From Puniceicoccaceae bacterium 5H (lineage in GTDB: Bacteria; Verrucomicrobiota; Verrucomicrobiia; Opitutales; Oceanipulchritudinaceae), in contig WOUP01000003.1 of NCBI GenBank assembly GCA_009772895.1, positions 248,001 through 312,000 of the forward strand: a DNA stretch of 64,000 nt, written 5' to 3'. Positions 26,402-34,687 of the stretch are shown in pieces (the first letter of the stretch is position 1; each line of letters begins with the position of its first letter). A program made the translations under genes and the position numbers. Under the pieces are notes generated by a model. That model ran no database searches. It was given only the letters and a program-made list of their open reading frames with translations, and had not been told where the DNA came from.

Positions 26402-28867
26402 CTATGCCTGATAGGTCTGCCAGAGGCTGGAGACGCTCAGCTTTTGCGGGTCCACCTGACCCTCTGGCGGCAGCTTGGCGCGCAGGGTGCGGGTTTCGCC
26501 GGCGGCGAGATGGAAGAAGTTGTCGCTCCAGCGGAAATCGGCGTCCGGATGCGTCAGCCAGGCCCAGAGGGCCGGGCGCTTGGCGCTGACCGTGGCCACG
26601 ATCTCGTCGCCCTCGATCTTCGCCTCCAGGCTCAGCTCGGGATCGCGGAAGTTCATGTGCTTCGGACGCTCGAAGAGCACGAGGCTTTCGGAGGTCGCGC
26701 CTTCGCCCTTGTCTAGGCGGGCAAACACCAGCAGGCCGCGCGGGCCGTATTGGTCCAGCAGGTCCTTGAGTTCGACTGTGCCGACGCAGTTGGACGTGCC
26801 GGCGGCGGCGCTGGCGGGCACCACGCCTTCGCGCAGCTGCTCGCCCTCGGGCGTCGTCACCATCCAGTTGATCTGGCCGGAGAAGTCTTCCCGCAGATCG
26901 TTGCTGACAAAGAGCTCGAAGCTGCCCTTTTCGGCATCTTCGACGGTGGAGAGCATTACCGGGTCGAAGAAGCGACGGGCCGCGTAGTGCAGCGCCTTCC
27001 AGCGGTGGAAGTAGTCGATCGAGGCCCAGCTGGCGATCGGCCAGCAATCGTTGAGCTGCCAGTAGAGTGCGCCCATGCAGCGCGGCATGTTGCGGCGCCA
27101 GTGCTCGACGGCGTACTGGATGCCCAGCACCTGCAGGATCTGCGAAAGCCAGACTTGCTGCTCGAAGGAGGCGGGCACCTGAAACCAGCTCAGCATGTAG
27201 TGGAAGATCAGCTCGTTGCCATTGGGGCTGCGCTGGTGCTTCTCCATCACAAAGCTGGTGAGGTTGCGGTCTTCCTCGTTGGTGAAGGTTTCGATCGTCT
27301 TGGGCTCGGGAAAGCTCTGGAAGCCGAACTCGCTGCAGAAGCGGTGCAGCGCCGTGCGATACCACTCGAAGGGCTGCTTGCCGTGCCAGACGGACCACAG
27401 GTGGGCGTCGCCCCAGCGTGCATCGCCGGAGGCCGGCTTCATGCGGTCGCCGATCGGGCTGTGCTCGCTGGAGGGCCAGTAGGCAATGTCGGGGCAAAGC
27501 TCTGCGCACACCTCGGCGAGCAAGTCGTCGAACAGGGCGCAGTAGTGGTGCCAGCTCATCGTGCCGGGCGTGTCGCCGATGAAGCCGTAGAGGTGTTCCA
27601 GCTCATTGTTGCCGCACCACAGGACCATCGAGGCGTGGTGGTGCAGGCGGCGCACGTTTTCCTCGGCCTCGATGCGCACGTTGTCCATAAAGGACTTCAG
27701 GTGGGCAGGGTAGGCGGAGCAGGCAAACATGAAGTCTTGCCACACGCACAGGCCAAGCTGGTCGCAGATCTCGTAAAAATCGTCGCTCTCATACTTGCCG
27801 CCGCCCCAGACGCGCACGCAGTTCATGTTGGCGTCGGCGGCGCTTTGCAGCAGGTCCTGCAGCGTTTCGCGCGTGATGCGGCCATCGAAGGAGTCGGCGG
27901 GGATCCAGTTGGCGCCCTTGGCAAAGAAGCGCACGCCGTTGGCGGCAAAACAGAACGATTCGCCCACGTCGTCCTTCTCGCGGATCAGTTCCAGGCGGCG
28001 CAGGCCGATCTGGCGGGTCGTGCGGTCTTGATCTTCGCCGCCTGACTTCAAGGTCACTGCCAGATCGTAGAGGGTTTGCTCACCCAGGCCGTTCGGCCAC
28101 CAGAGCTCCGGCTTTTCAACCCGTAGGGCGGTTTCCTGGCCGTTTTCGAGTTGCGCGGTGACGACTTCCTGGCCGTCGAGGCTCAGGCTGGCTTCCACCG
28201 TGTGTTCGCCTTCGGCTTCGATCGCCGGCTTGACGAACAGTGTGGCGGAGCCGTCGGCATGGTGTTCCTGGCGCGTAAGCAGGTGCAGGATGCGGCTCGC
28301 GTAACCGACGATCTGGATCGAGCGCCAGATGCCGGAGCTGGGCATCATCGGGCCCCAGTCCCAGCCAAAGGAGCACAGCTCCTTGCGCAGCCAGTTGCCA
28401 CCGCTGATGCGGTGCTTGTGCTGGTCAATGCCGGTGTGCCAGAGGAAGTGCTCGTTCTGGCGCTCGGTCGCGTAGCGCACGGGGGAGTCGAAGTAGACTT
28501 CGATCGTGTTTTCGCCGGCCTTGAGCAGGCGCTTCACGTCCCACTCCCACACGCGGAACATATTGTCCGCCTTGCCGACCTCCTGGCCGTTGATCTTGAC
28601 CGTGGCCAAGGTGTCGAGGCCGTCGGCCCGCAGGCGCACCTGCGGTTGCTCGAGCAGATCGGCCGGCACGGTAAAGGAGCGCTGGTAGCTCCAGTCGCTT
28701 TCGCCGATCCAGAAAAGGTCGCTTTCGTGGTCGCGGTAAAAGGGATCGGGGATCGCCTTTTCGCGTTCGAGATCCAGGTGGACGCAACCGGGCACCTGAC
28801 CGGCATAGTGCTTGCCGGTCTCGATGTGGGTCAGTTGCCACGCTCCGTTCAGGGATTGAACTTTCAC
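26402..28867 (-). CDS. Glycoside hydrolase family 2 beta-mannosidase, cytoplasmic
   Basis: 821 residues, starting with GTG at 28867 (then KVQSLNGAWQL, the normal beta-mannosidase beginning). The sugar-binding domain shows PGCVHLDL, DLFWIGESDW and FSYQR-like strands; the barrel has GANWIPADSF and NCVRVWGGG. Acid/base Glu422 lies in WCGNNELEH and nucleophile Glu513 in FCSEFGFQSFP. It removes terminal beta-1,4-mannose from manno-oligosaccharides. There is no signal peptide, so it acts on imported products of the GH26 enzyme encoded just upstream. Confidence 0.93.
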   Translation of the reverse strand: MKVQSLNGAWQLTHIETGKHYAGQVPGCVHLDLEREKAIPDPFYRDHESDLFWIGESDWSYQRSFTVPADLLEQPQVRLRADGLDTLATVKINGQEVGKADNMFRVWEWDVKRLLKAGENTIEVYFDSPVRYATERQNEHFLWHTGIDQHKHRISGGNWLRKELCSFGWDWGPMMPSSGIWRSIQIVGYASRILHLLTRQEHHADGSATLFVKPAIEAEGEHTVEASLSLDGQEVVTAQLENGQETALRVEKPELWWPNGLGEQTLYDLAVTLKSGGEDQDRTTRQIGLRRLELIREKDDVGESFCFAANGVRFFAKGANWIPADSFDGRITRETLQDLLQSAADANMNCVRVWGGGKYESDDFYEICDQLGLCVWQDFMFACSAYPAHLKSFMDNVRIEAEENVRRLHHHASMVLWCGNNELEHLYGFIGDTPGTMSWHHYCALFDDLLAEVCAELCPDIAYWPSSEHSPIGDRMKPASGDARWGDAHLWSVWHGKQPFEWYRTALHRFCSEFGFQSFPEPKTIETFTNEEDRNLTSFVMEKHQRSPNGNELIFHYMLSWFQVPASFEQQVWLSQILQVLGIQYAVEHWRRNMPRCMGALYWQLNDCWPIASWASIDYFHRWKALHYAARRFFDPVMLSTVEDAEKGSFELFVSNDLREDFSGQINWMVTTPEGEQLREGVVPASAAAGTSNCVGTVELKDLLDQYGPRGLLVFARLDKGEGATSESLVLFERPKHMNFRDPELSLEAKIEGDEIVATVSAKRPALWAWLTHPDADFRWSDNFFHLAAGETRTLRAKLPPEGQVDPQKLSVSSLWQTYQA

Positions 28868-28903
28868 AGGTCTATGAGAAATGCAGTGGGTTATAAAAAG
28901 GGG

Positions 28904-28923
28904 AGGGAGCCCTGGAGGCCCCT
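28904..28923 (-). terminator. Imperfect hairpin with T tract after the mannanase gene
   Basis: AGGGAGCC and GGCCCCT pair with one bulged A and overlap the mannanase stop codon; on the minus strand CCTTTTTATA follows shortly after. It may attenuate transcription into the beta-mannosidase gene. Confidence 0.4.
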
Positions 28924-30061
28924 ATGGCTGATGATATAAGTCGGGCAGTTCGTTTTCGAACAGGATGAGGTCGCTGTTCATGAACTCGATGAAGTCGTCG
29001 GCCTGCGATTGGCCGGGGTAGGGGGCGTAGAAGTGCTCCTTGCCCTCCAGCTCGCGGTTGGCGTTGCGCCAGACTTGCACGTAGGCGATGCGACGCGTCT
29101 TCTCGTTGGCATCGAGGCCGGCGAGGAGGATGTCGGTGTACCAGTTGTCGACCTTCAGGGTATCGTTCCCGGTTTCGGTCAGGGCAGGCACCTTGTGCTT
29201 TGCGTCCGCGATGTCCACGATCAGCTCCAGGCTTTCGACGAAGAGCGCGCGGCTGTCGTCAGCGCTCTTTTCGTTGGCCGGGTGACCGACGTCCCAGTAG
29301 TTGTCCAGGCCGATGATGTCGACGTAGTCGTCGCCCGGATAACCCCAGAAGTAGCCGTCCTTGGCGTCTTCCATGCCCAGGCGGCTGCGGTCGGGCGAAA
29401 AGGCGTAGATCACGTTGTGCACGCCCTTTTCGTGGCGCAGGTAGTCGATGGTGAAGCGCCAGAGGGCAATGTAATCCTCTTCGCTCGTGCTGCCTTTGCA
29501 CCACCAGAACCAGTCGCCATTGTGCTCGTGGAAGGGGCGGAAAATGATGGGCACCGGCTCGACGGAATGGAAGAACTCGGCCACATCGTCGAGGTCATGC
29601 TTGAAGCCTTCGTGGTTTTCCCCGCCGGGCAGGATGGTGGAGACCGCCGGCGTGGTGTCGTAAAAGGACTCGCCGGTGACGGGGTTGGGCATGTGCCAGG
29701 AAAAGGTGGACACGCCGCCGCGTTCGTAGGCTTCGGTTACCCACCGCTTCAAGTCCTTGCGATTGTAGCCGTAGGTGGCATCGCCCGCGCGGTCGAGGTC
29801 CATGATATCCCAGCCATAGACGGCAGGGTAGGAGCCCGTGACGGCCTTGACGTCCGAAGTGCCTTCGTCGCCGACCCAGTCGTGGCCATAGGCGGTCGTG
29901 TTCTGGTGGCCGAAGAGCACATGCTCCTGACCGACTTCATACAGGTTTTGGTACAGGTTCCGCGTCTGTGGATTGGCGTGGGTATCGATCAGTTGGAGAT
30001 CCGCTGCCTGCAAGGACGCGACGCTACAGATAGATAGGGCTATAAACGAAGTTCGATTCAT
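28922..30061 (-). CDS. Glycoside hydrolase family 26 endo-beta-1,4-mannanase, secreted
   Basis: 379 residues with a signal peptide (MNRTSFIALSICSVASLQAA). GH26 motifs are GHQNTTAYGHDW, YPAVYGWDIMDL, acid/base Glu179 in RPFHEHNGDWFWW, and nucleophile Glu296 in ALTETGND. It cuts the backbone of mannan or galacto(gluco)mannan in the periplasm or at the surface. It sits between the acetylesterase gene upstream and the beta-mannosidase gene downstream, 60-70 bases apart, so the three are probably one transcript with partial termination. Confidence 0.95.
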   Translation of the reverse strand: MNRTSFIALSICSVASLQAADLQLIDTHANPQTRNLYQNLYEVGQEHVLFGHQNTTAYGHDWVGDEGTSDVKAVTGSYPAVYGWDIMDLDRAGDATYGYNRKDLKRWVTEAYERGGVSTFSWHMPNPVTGESFYDTTPAVSTILPGGENHEGFKHDLDDVAEFFHSVEPVPIIFRPFHEHNGDWFWWCKGSTSEEDYIALWRFTIDYLRHEKGVHNVIYAFSPDRSRLGMEDAKDGYFWGYPGDDYVDIIGLDNYWDVGHPANEKSADDSRALFVESLELIVDIADAKHKVPALTETGNDTLKVDNWYTDILLAGLDANEKTRRIAYVQVWRNANRELEGKEHFYAPYPGQSQADDFIEFMNSDLILFENELPDLYHQP

Positions 30062-30096
30062 GTGGGTCTCTGCTCTGTCGTAGAAATGGGAGTTTG

Positions 30097-30120
30097 CGCC
30101 CGCCGGGGAGGATGCGGGCG
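30097..30120 (-). repeat. Intergenic GC hairpin between esterase and mannanase genes
   Basis: CGCCCGC and GCGGGCG pair around ten bases just after the esterase stop. No T tract follows, so transcript protection or processing is more likely than termination. Confidence 0.45.
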
Positions 30121-30127
30121 ACGGGGA

Positions 30128-31525
30128 TTATGGACGCGGTGCGGATTGGAAAGTGGGGGCGGGCAGGTCGTCGCCATTGAACAGCGTGACGACATCGGTG
30201 TTGCCCCAGGCGTAGCGCACGCCGGTCGGGTGTTCGACCTGGGGGGAGCTCAGCACGACGGTGTCACCGTCGATTTCGGCTTGGGCGGGGTAGAATTCAC
30301 CGTCCTCGCCGGCGATTTCGAAGAGATCGACCGACTTGCCGTCGGTGTGCAGACCGTCGGCGTGGCGGAAGTAGATGCGCGCCTTGGAGCCCTCGGCCTC
30401 CCAGTGGTCGTACATCGGGCCGGAGTAGGCGACATCCAGGCCGTAGTGCTGGGCCAGGGCCAGCTTGGCAAAGCGCTGGCCGACGGGCACCTTGTTCGTC
30501 GGGTGGATGTTGGTGGTGTCGGTGACGGTATCGCTCGTCACGACCAACCCGCTGTTCGGGATCTGTTCGGCCGCTCGGCGTTGGTCGTCACGCATTTTCG
30601 CCCCGGCATGGCCTTCTTCGCCGTAGGTCCACGGCGCGATTTGGGCGAGATAAAAGGAAAAGTCGTCGTCCCAGGCATTGCGCCAGGTGGAGACAAGGGT
30701 GCCGATCAGCTCGGCATAATCGCGAGACATGCCCACATTGGATTCGCCCTGGTACCAGATGGCCCCCGCAATGTTGTAGGGGATCAGCGGCGCGATCATG
30801 GCGTTGTAGAGGCTGCCGGGTGCGATCGGGCCCCATTCGACCGGCGTGAACTTCGCCTGGTCTTCCCGGAGTTGCGGGTTGATCTTGATCGCTTCGGCCG
30901 GGATCCACACCTCGGCGCTGGTGCCGCCCCAGTTGGTGCTCACGAGGCCGATCGGCACGTCCAGCTCCTGGTTGAGCTCGCGGCCGAAAATATAGCCGAT
31001 GGCGCTGAAATAGGGCACGGAATCCGGCGTGCAGGGCTGCCACTGGCCGTAGAGGTCGATCTGCGGATCTTCCGCCGACACGTGTTCGACGGTGAAAAGG
31101 CGGATGTTGGGATGATCGGCGGCCGCAACGATCTGGTCGCCGTCGTCGATATCCTTGGTGTTCCACTGCATGTTGGACTGACCGGTGCAGAGCCAGACTT
31201 CCCCGATCAGCACGTCGGCCAACTCAACTTCGTTGTAGCCCTTCAAGTGGATCGTGTAGGGCCCGCCGGCGTCCGGCGTTTGCAGGTGGACCGACCAGTG
31301 CCCCGTCGGCGGCGTCTTCACGGTGGCCACGGCATCGTCAGCCCAACTGGCGGTGACGGTCACCTCTTCGCCGGCATTGGCGAAGCCCCAGATTTCGACT
31401 GCCTCGTTGCGCTGCAGGACCATGTGGTCGCCGAATATGCGCGGGAGGATGACGTTGGCTTGAGATAGCGGGGCGAGCGAGGCAAACAGGCCGCCCAAAG
31501 TGGCTGCGAAGTGAAGTGCTTTCAT
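30128..31525 (-). CDS. SGNH-type sialate O-acetylesterase-family carbohydrate deacetylase, secreted
   Basis: 465 residues with a signal peptide (MKALHFAATLGGLFASLAPLSQA). The family opening LPRIFGDHMVLQRNEAVEIWG is clear. Catalytic Ser117 lies in CTGQSNMQW; WGGTSAEVW and IWYQGESN form the oxyanion region; the Asp/His block is TTNIHPTNK, where the usual Asp two residues before His is Asn, although a nearby Asp (VTDTTN) may serve. Named for sialate, this family also contains hemicellulose deacetylases. Between a mannanase and an alpha-galactosidase gene, acetylated mannan is the likelier substrate. This is inference. Confidence 0.87.
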   Translation of the reverse strand: MKALHFAATLGGLFASLAPLSQANVILPRIFGDHMVLQRNEAVEIWGFANAGEEVTVTASWADDAVATVKTPPTGHWSVHLQTPDAGGPYTIHLKGYNEVELADVLIGEVWLCTGQSNMQWNTKDIDDGDQIVAAADHPNIRLFTVEHVSAEDPQIDLYGQWQPCTPDSVPYFSAIGYIFGRELNQELDVPIGLVSTNWGGTSAEVWIPAEAIKINPQLREDQAKFTPVEWGPIAPGSLYNAMIAPLIPYNIAGAIWYQGESNVGMSRDYAELIGTLVSTWRNAWDDDFSFYLAQIAPWTYGEEGHAGAKMRDDQRRAAEQIPNSGLVVTSDTVTDTTNIHPTNKVPVGQRFAKLALAQHYGLDVAYSGPMYDHWEAEGSKARIYFRHADGLHTDGKSVDLFEIAGEDGEFYPAQAEIDGDTVVLSSPQVEHPTGVRYAWGNTDVVTLFNGDDLPAPTFQSAPRP

Positions 31526-31557
31526 CGACGGGGTAAGTGGTAAGTGAAAAGAAAACA

Positions 31558-31581
31558 GCCCCGGGCGCGACGGCCCGGGGC
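31558..31581 (-). terminator. Terminator of the alpha-galactosidase gene
   Basis: GCCCCGGGC and GCCCGGGGC pair perfectly around six bases, 17 bases past the stop at 31598. On the minus strand TGTTTTCTTTTC follows. Strong rho-independent terminator form. Confidence 0.85.
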
Positions 31582-31597
31582 GAAAGGGAAAAGGTGC

Positions 31598-32818
31598 TTA
31601 ACCTTCGACCGGGCTGAGGCGGAAGAACATCACGTCGTGGGCCTCGAGCGGGCGCTTCACGACCGGTGTGTCATCGGTGTTGCCGAGGTTTTCCTTCTGC
31701 CAGATGTCACGGATCGACATGTTTTCCACGCCGTCCTGGAACATGAAATAGAGGCGGGAGAAATCGACCTCGGTTTCGCGCATTTCGTCGGAGGCATTGA
31801 GCACGCAGACGGCCCAGTCGCCTCCAGAGAGCTCGCGCACCCAGATTTCGCGCTCATCGTCCTGATAGTAGCGGAAGCCCTGTTTGCCCAGCTTGTCCTG
31901 GTCGATGGCGATCGCTTCCTTGTCCGTCAGCAGTTGGGTGATCTCCGGGGACATGTCGCGCACGTCGTTGCCGGCGATCAGCGGAGCGGCGATCACGCAC
32001 CAGAGGCTGAAGTGGGCGCGGGATTCGGCGAAGGTGAGGCCGGGGTTGCCGACTTCCATCATGTCCGGGTCGTTCCAGTGGCCGGGACCGGCGAACGGCC
32101 CGAGACCCTGGTGGTCTTCGGCCTGATCCATCTGCATGTCGAGGATCACCTTCCAGCCGTGCGACCACTGCTGCACGCAGTCGTAGCAGTCGATGATGTC
32201 ACCGGTGGTGCGCCAGAGGTGGCCCACATCTTCGGCCCAGGTCCAAGGCTCGGAGTGGCCCCATTCGCACATGCTGAAGACGACCGGGCGGCCGGCAGCG
32301 TAGAGGGCGTCGCGCATCGTGGTATAGGCTTCCTGCGCGTCGCGGGTGCCGGTGTTGCACCAGTCGTACTTCAGGTAGTCGATGCCGTAGGAGGCGTAGG
32401 TCAGGGCGTCCTGATATTCGTGGCCCATGCTGCCCGGGTAGCCGGCACAGGTGTCGTAGCCGGCGCAATTGTAGAGGCCAAACTTGAAACCGTGCTCGTG
32501 CAGATAGTCGGCCAGGGCCTTCATGCCGTTGGGGAACTTCTCCGGATCGGCCACCAGATTGCCGTCTGCGTCACGTTCCTTCGTCATCCAGCCATCGTCG
32601 AGGACGATGTAATTGTAGCCGGCATCGCGCATGCCGTTGTCGATCATGGCTTGGGCGACGCCCTTCACCAGCTCTTCGTCGATATGTGTCTCGAAGGTGT
32701 TCCAGGAGTTCCAGCCCATGGGGGGCGTCTCCGCGAGACCTTCGAATTTTTGGGCGGAAGCGATAGAGCCCAGCGCAAGTGCTGCCGTAACCGCGGCAAG
32801 AGTCTTTTTTGCTAGCAT
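31598..32818 (-). CDS. Glycoside hydrolase family 27 alpha-galactosidase, secreted
   Basis: 406 residues from the ATG at 32818, chosen because a signal peptide (MLAKKTLAAVTAALALGSIASAQ) follows; an upstream open stretch to 33010 lacks one. GH27 blocks are TPPMGWNSWNTF, nucleophile Asp152 in YLKYDWCNTG, likely acid/base Asp207 in WRTTGDI, and GPGHWNDPDMMEVGN. It removes alpha-1,6-galactose side chains from galactomannan. A strong terminator separates it from the esterase gene, so it has its own transcript. Confidence 0.95.
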   Translation of the reverse strand: MLAKKTLAAVTAALALGSIASAQKFEGLAETPPMGWNSWNTFETHIDEELVKGVAQAMIDNGMRDAGYNYIVLDDGWMTKERDADGNLVADPEKFPNGMKALADYLHEHGFKFGLYNCAGYDTCAGYPGSMGHEYQDALTYASYGIDYLKYDWCNTGTRDAQEAYTTMRDALYAAGRPVVFSMCEWGHSEPWTWAEDVGHLWRTTGDIIDCYDCVQQWSHGWKVILDMQMDQAEDHQGLGPFAGPGHWNDPDMMEVGNPGLTFAESRAHFSLWCVIAAPLIAGNDVRDMSPEITQLLTDKEAIAIDQDKLGKQGFRYYQDDEREIWVRELSGGDWAVCVLNASDEMRETEVDFSRLYFMFQDGVENMSIRDIWQKENLGNTDDTPVVKRPLEAHDVMFFRLSPVEG

Positions 32819-33237
32819 GTTCTTGATTGGGGGATTTTGGGATTTTCGGGCGCCCGCTGTCTCGTCGGGGCAACCGGGGCATGACGTAGCGCATCCAGAC
32901 GTCATACCTGCGCCTTTAGCATATTCCGTCGGAGAAAAATCGTCGATGAGAATGCACGTCAGCCAGATGAGGAAGGATGTTACCCTATCGGTCGACCTCC
33001 CACCGCGCATCGAAGAACAGTGCCATCGCTACGCCATTTTTTGGATGCGTTGCCGTGAAAAAAACTCAGCGAAACATCGCCAAAAGAATAGCGTTGGCAT
33101 GTTTCTGTAACCGTCGTTTTTTTTACTTCTGCACGCCAAAATAATCCCGCGAGTAGTACATGTCTTACACGCGTTATTGAGAAATGGCGGCAGTCGCGAA
33201 GAGGTGTGCTTCGGCTGCCCTTTAAAGTACCCGGTGG
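32819..33237. other. Gene-free interval between the XylR-like regulator and alpha-galactosidase genes
   Basis: 419 bases without a convincing gene; overlapping short frames show no conserved start or motif. It contains the promoter of the alpha-galactosidase gene, several A/T-rich stretches (such as eight T at about 33117), and a hairpin at 33189-33219 (GGCAG/CTGCC and CGAAG/CTTCG arms) lying 19 bases past the end of the regulator gene, possibly its terminator. Confidence 0.5.
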
Positions 33238-34410
33238 CTAGGCCCGGTGAATGGCGCGGTGACGCTGCCGGTACTCGCTCGGGCTCTCTCCCGTCAACCG
33301 CTTGAACATCACACTGCAATACTCGGGGTGCTCAAATCCGACAATCTCCGCAATATCGGCCAGTGTCTTGTCCGTATCGCTCAGCAAGCCCTTCATACGG
33401 TTGATGCGGGCGTGGCGTATTTCTTCCTGCGGGGTGCGGCGCAACACCTTGCGGAACCGCCGTTCGAGCAGGCTGCGGCTGACGCTCACCCGCTTGACGA
33501 GGTCGTCTACTCGCAGCCCGGCGCAGGCCTCCTGCTGAATGATTTTCAGCGCCTTCACAACGGTAGGGTCCTCGATCGCGAGTGCGTCCGTCGAGCGGCG
33601 GACGATGACGTTCAAGGGCTCGATGAACGTGTCTTCCGGCACTTCCTTGCCCTCGATCATGTCGTTGAGCACCGAGGCGGCCTGAAAGCCCCATTCGTAG
33701 CTGTTCACAGGGATGCTCGAGAGCGGTGGGTTGGAAAGTTCGGCCCGCACCACATCGTTGTTGGCCCCCAGGATCGCGACTTCTTCGGGCACTTTCAGGC
33801 CGGCCTCCTGGGCGGCATGGATCAGCTGCAAGCCACGCATGTCGTTGCAGGTCATGATGCCTATCGGGTAGGGGAGGCTCTTCAGCCATTTTTTGAGCGA
33901 CTCCTGCTCTTCCTGGTCCCACTCGGGGTTGACCTCGTTGGGGTAAAAACTCTCAAATAAGTGGCACTCATAGCCCATGGCCTGGATGCTCTCCTTGAAG
34001 CTGTCGCGGCGTTCCAGCGACCAGTCTTCATTGCTGAAGCCGGAGAAGGCAAAATGGCGAAATCCGCGCTCGAGAAAGTGCTCGGCGGCCAGATGCCCCA
34101 TCGCGCGATTGTCGGGGCGGACCTTGGGCACCCCCGGCTTCGACCACTCGGTGTCGTCGATGTTGACGCAAGGGATGCCGAGACGGTGAAACTCCTCTAC
34201 AATGGTAGGATAGCGATGTCGGCAGATCAGGCCGTCCCATTTCTTACGCAGCAGCCAGGCGGGGTTGTTGACCGAGCGGGCCTGGTCGTCGAGGAAGAAA
34301 TTCCAGGCAGCATTCTGGCGTTCGAATGCGGCAATGCCTTGGAGAATGCTGTTGTTTTCGTAAATGCGGGTCTGGATTACCAGCGCAATCTGTTTGGGAG
34401 CTTTGATCAT
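33238..34410 (-). CDS. XylR-like regulator: LacI-type sensor domain plus AraC-type helix-turn-helix
   Basis: 390 residues from the ATG at 34410; the frame extends to a TTG at 34470 but nothing conserved lies there. Residues about 5-270 form a periplasmic-binding-protein fold (QIALVIQTRIYENNSILQGI, WDGLICRH, AILGANNDVVRAEL). The C-terminal hundred residues are two AraC helix-turn-helix motifs (LRVDDLVKRVSVSRSLLERRF and LADIAEIVGFEHPEYCSVMFKRLTG). This layout, as in E. coli XylR, senses a sugar directly and usually activates. It is divergent from the TonB receptor gene and probably controls that gene and the mannan enzymes. Confidence 0.9.
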   Translation of the reverse strand: MIKAPKQIALVIQTRIYENNSILQGIAAFERQNAAWNFFLDDQARSVNNPAWLLRKKWDGLICRHRYPTIVEEFHRLGIPCVNIDDTEWSKPGVPKVRPDNRAMGHLAAEHFLERGFRHFAFSGFSNEDWSLERRDSFKESIQAMGYECHLFESFYPNEVNPEWDQEEQESLKKWLKSLPYPIGIMTCNDMRGLQLIHAAQEAGLKVPEEVAILGANNDVVRAELSNPPLSSIPVNSYEWGFQAASVLNDMIEGKEVPEDTFIEPLNVIVRRSTDALAIEDPTVVKALKIIQQEACAGLRVDDLVKRVSVSRSLLERRFRKVLRRTPQEEIRHARINRMKGLLSDTDKTLADIAEIVGFEHPEYCSVMFKRLTGESPSEYRQRHRAIHRA

Positions 34411-34628
34411 GGGAACCGGGGGAATCTGGGGATAGAGAAGATACGCGGGGGAAGCGAAATAGTTCTCCAAGAGTAAACGCCAAAGAGGCGCGGGTGTTGA
34501 TAAAAAAACTCCTGTTCAGGCTAAAGAATGAAAGCCGATAGGTAAATCAGGAAAATTCGCACCCGGTAGCGCAGCGGAAAATCAACAGCATGACGAGCGT
34601 TCACATTCCTCCATTGCCATTTCCGGGC

Positions 34629-34634
34629 TATAAT
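34629..34634 (+). promoter_or_regulatory. Candidate -10 element of the mannan-locus TonB receptor
   Basis: A perfect TATAAT lies 53 bases before the ATG in the 277-base divergent region. Only a weak -35 (TTCCTC at 34606) is at the right spacing, which fits an activator-dependent promoter. No Shine-Dalgarno precedes the ATG. Confidence 0.45.
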
Positions 34635-34687
34635 TCTTTCCGATCTTAGAATCAATCTTCCTCAAGTAGTTACCCAAATAGACCCCT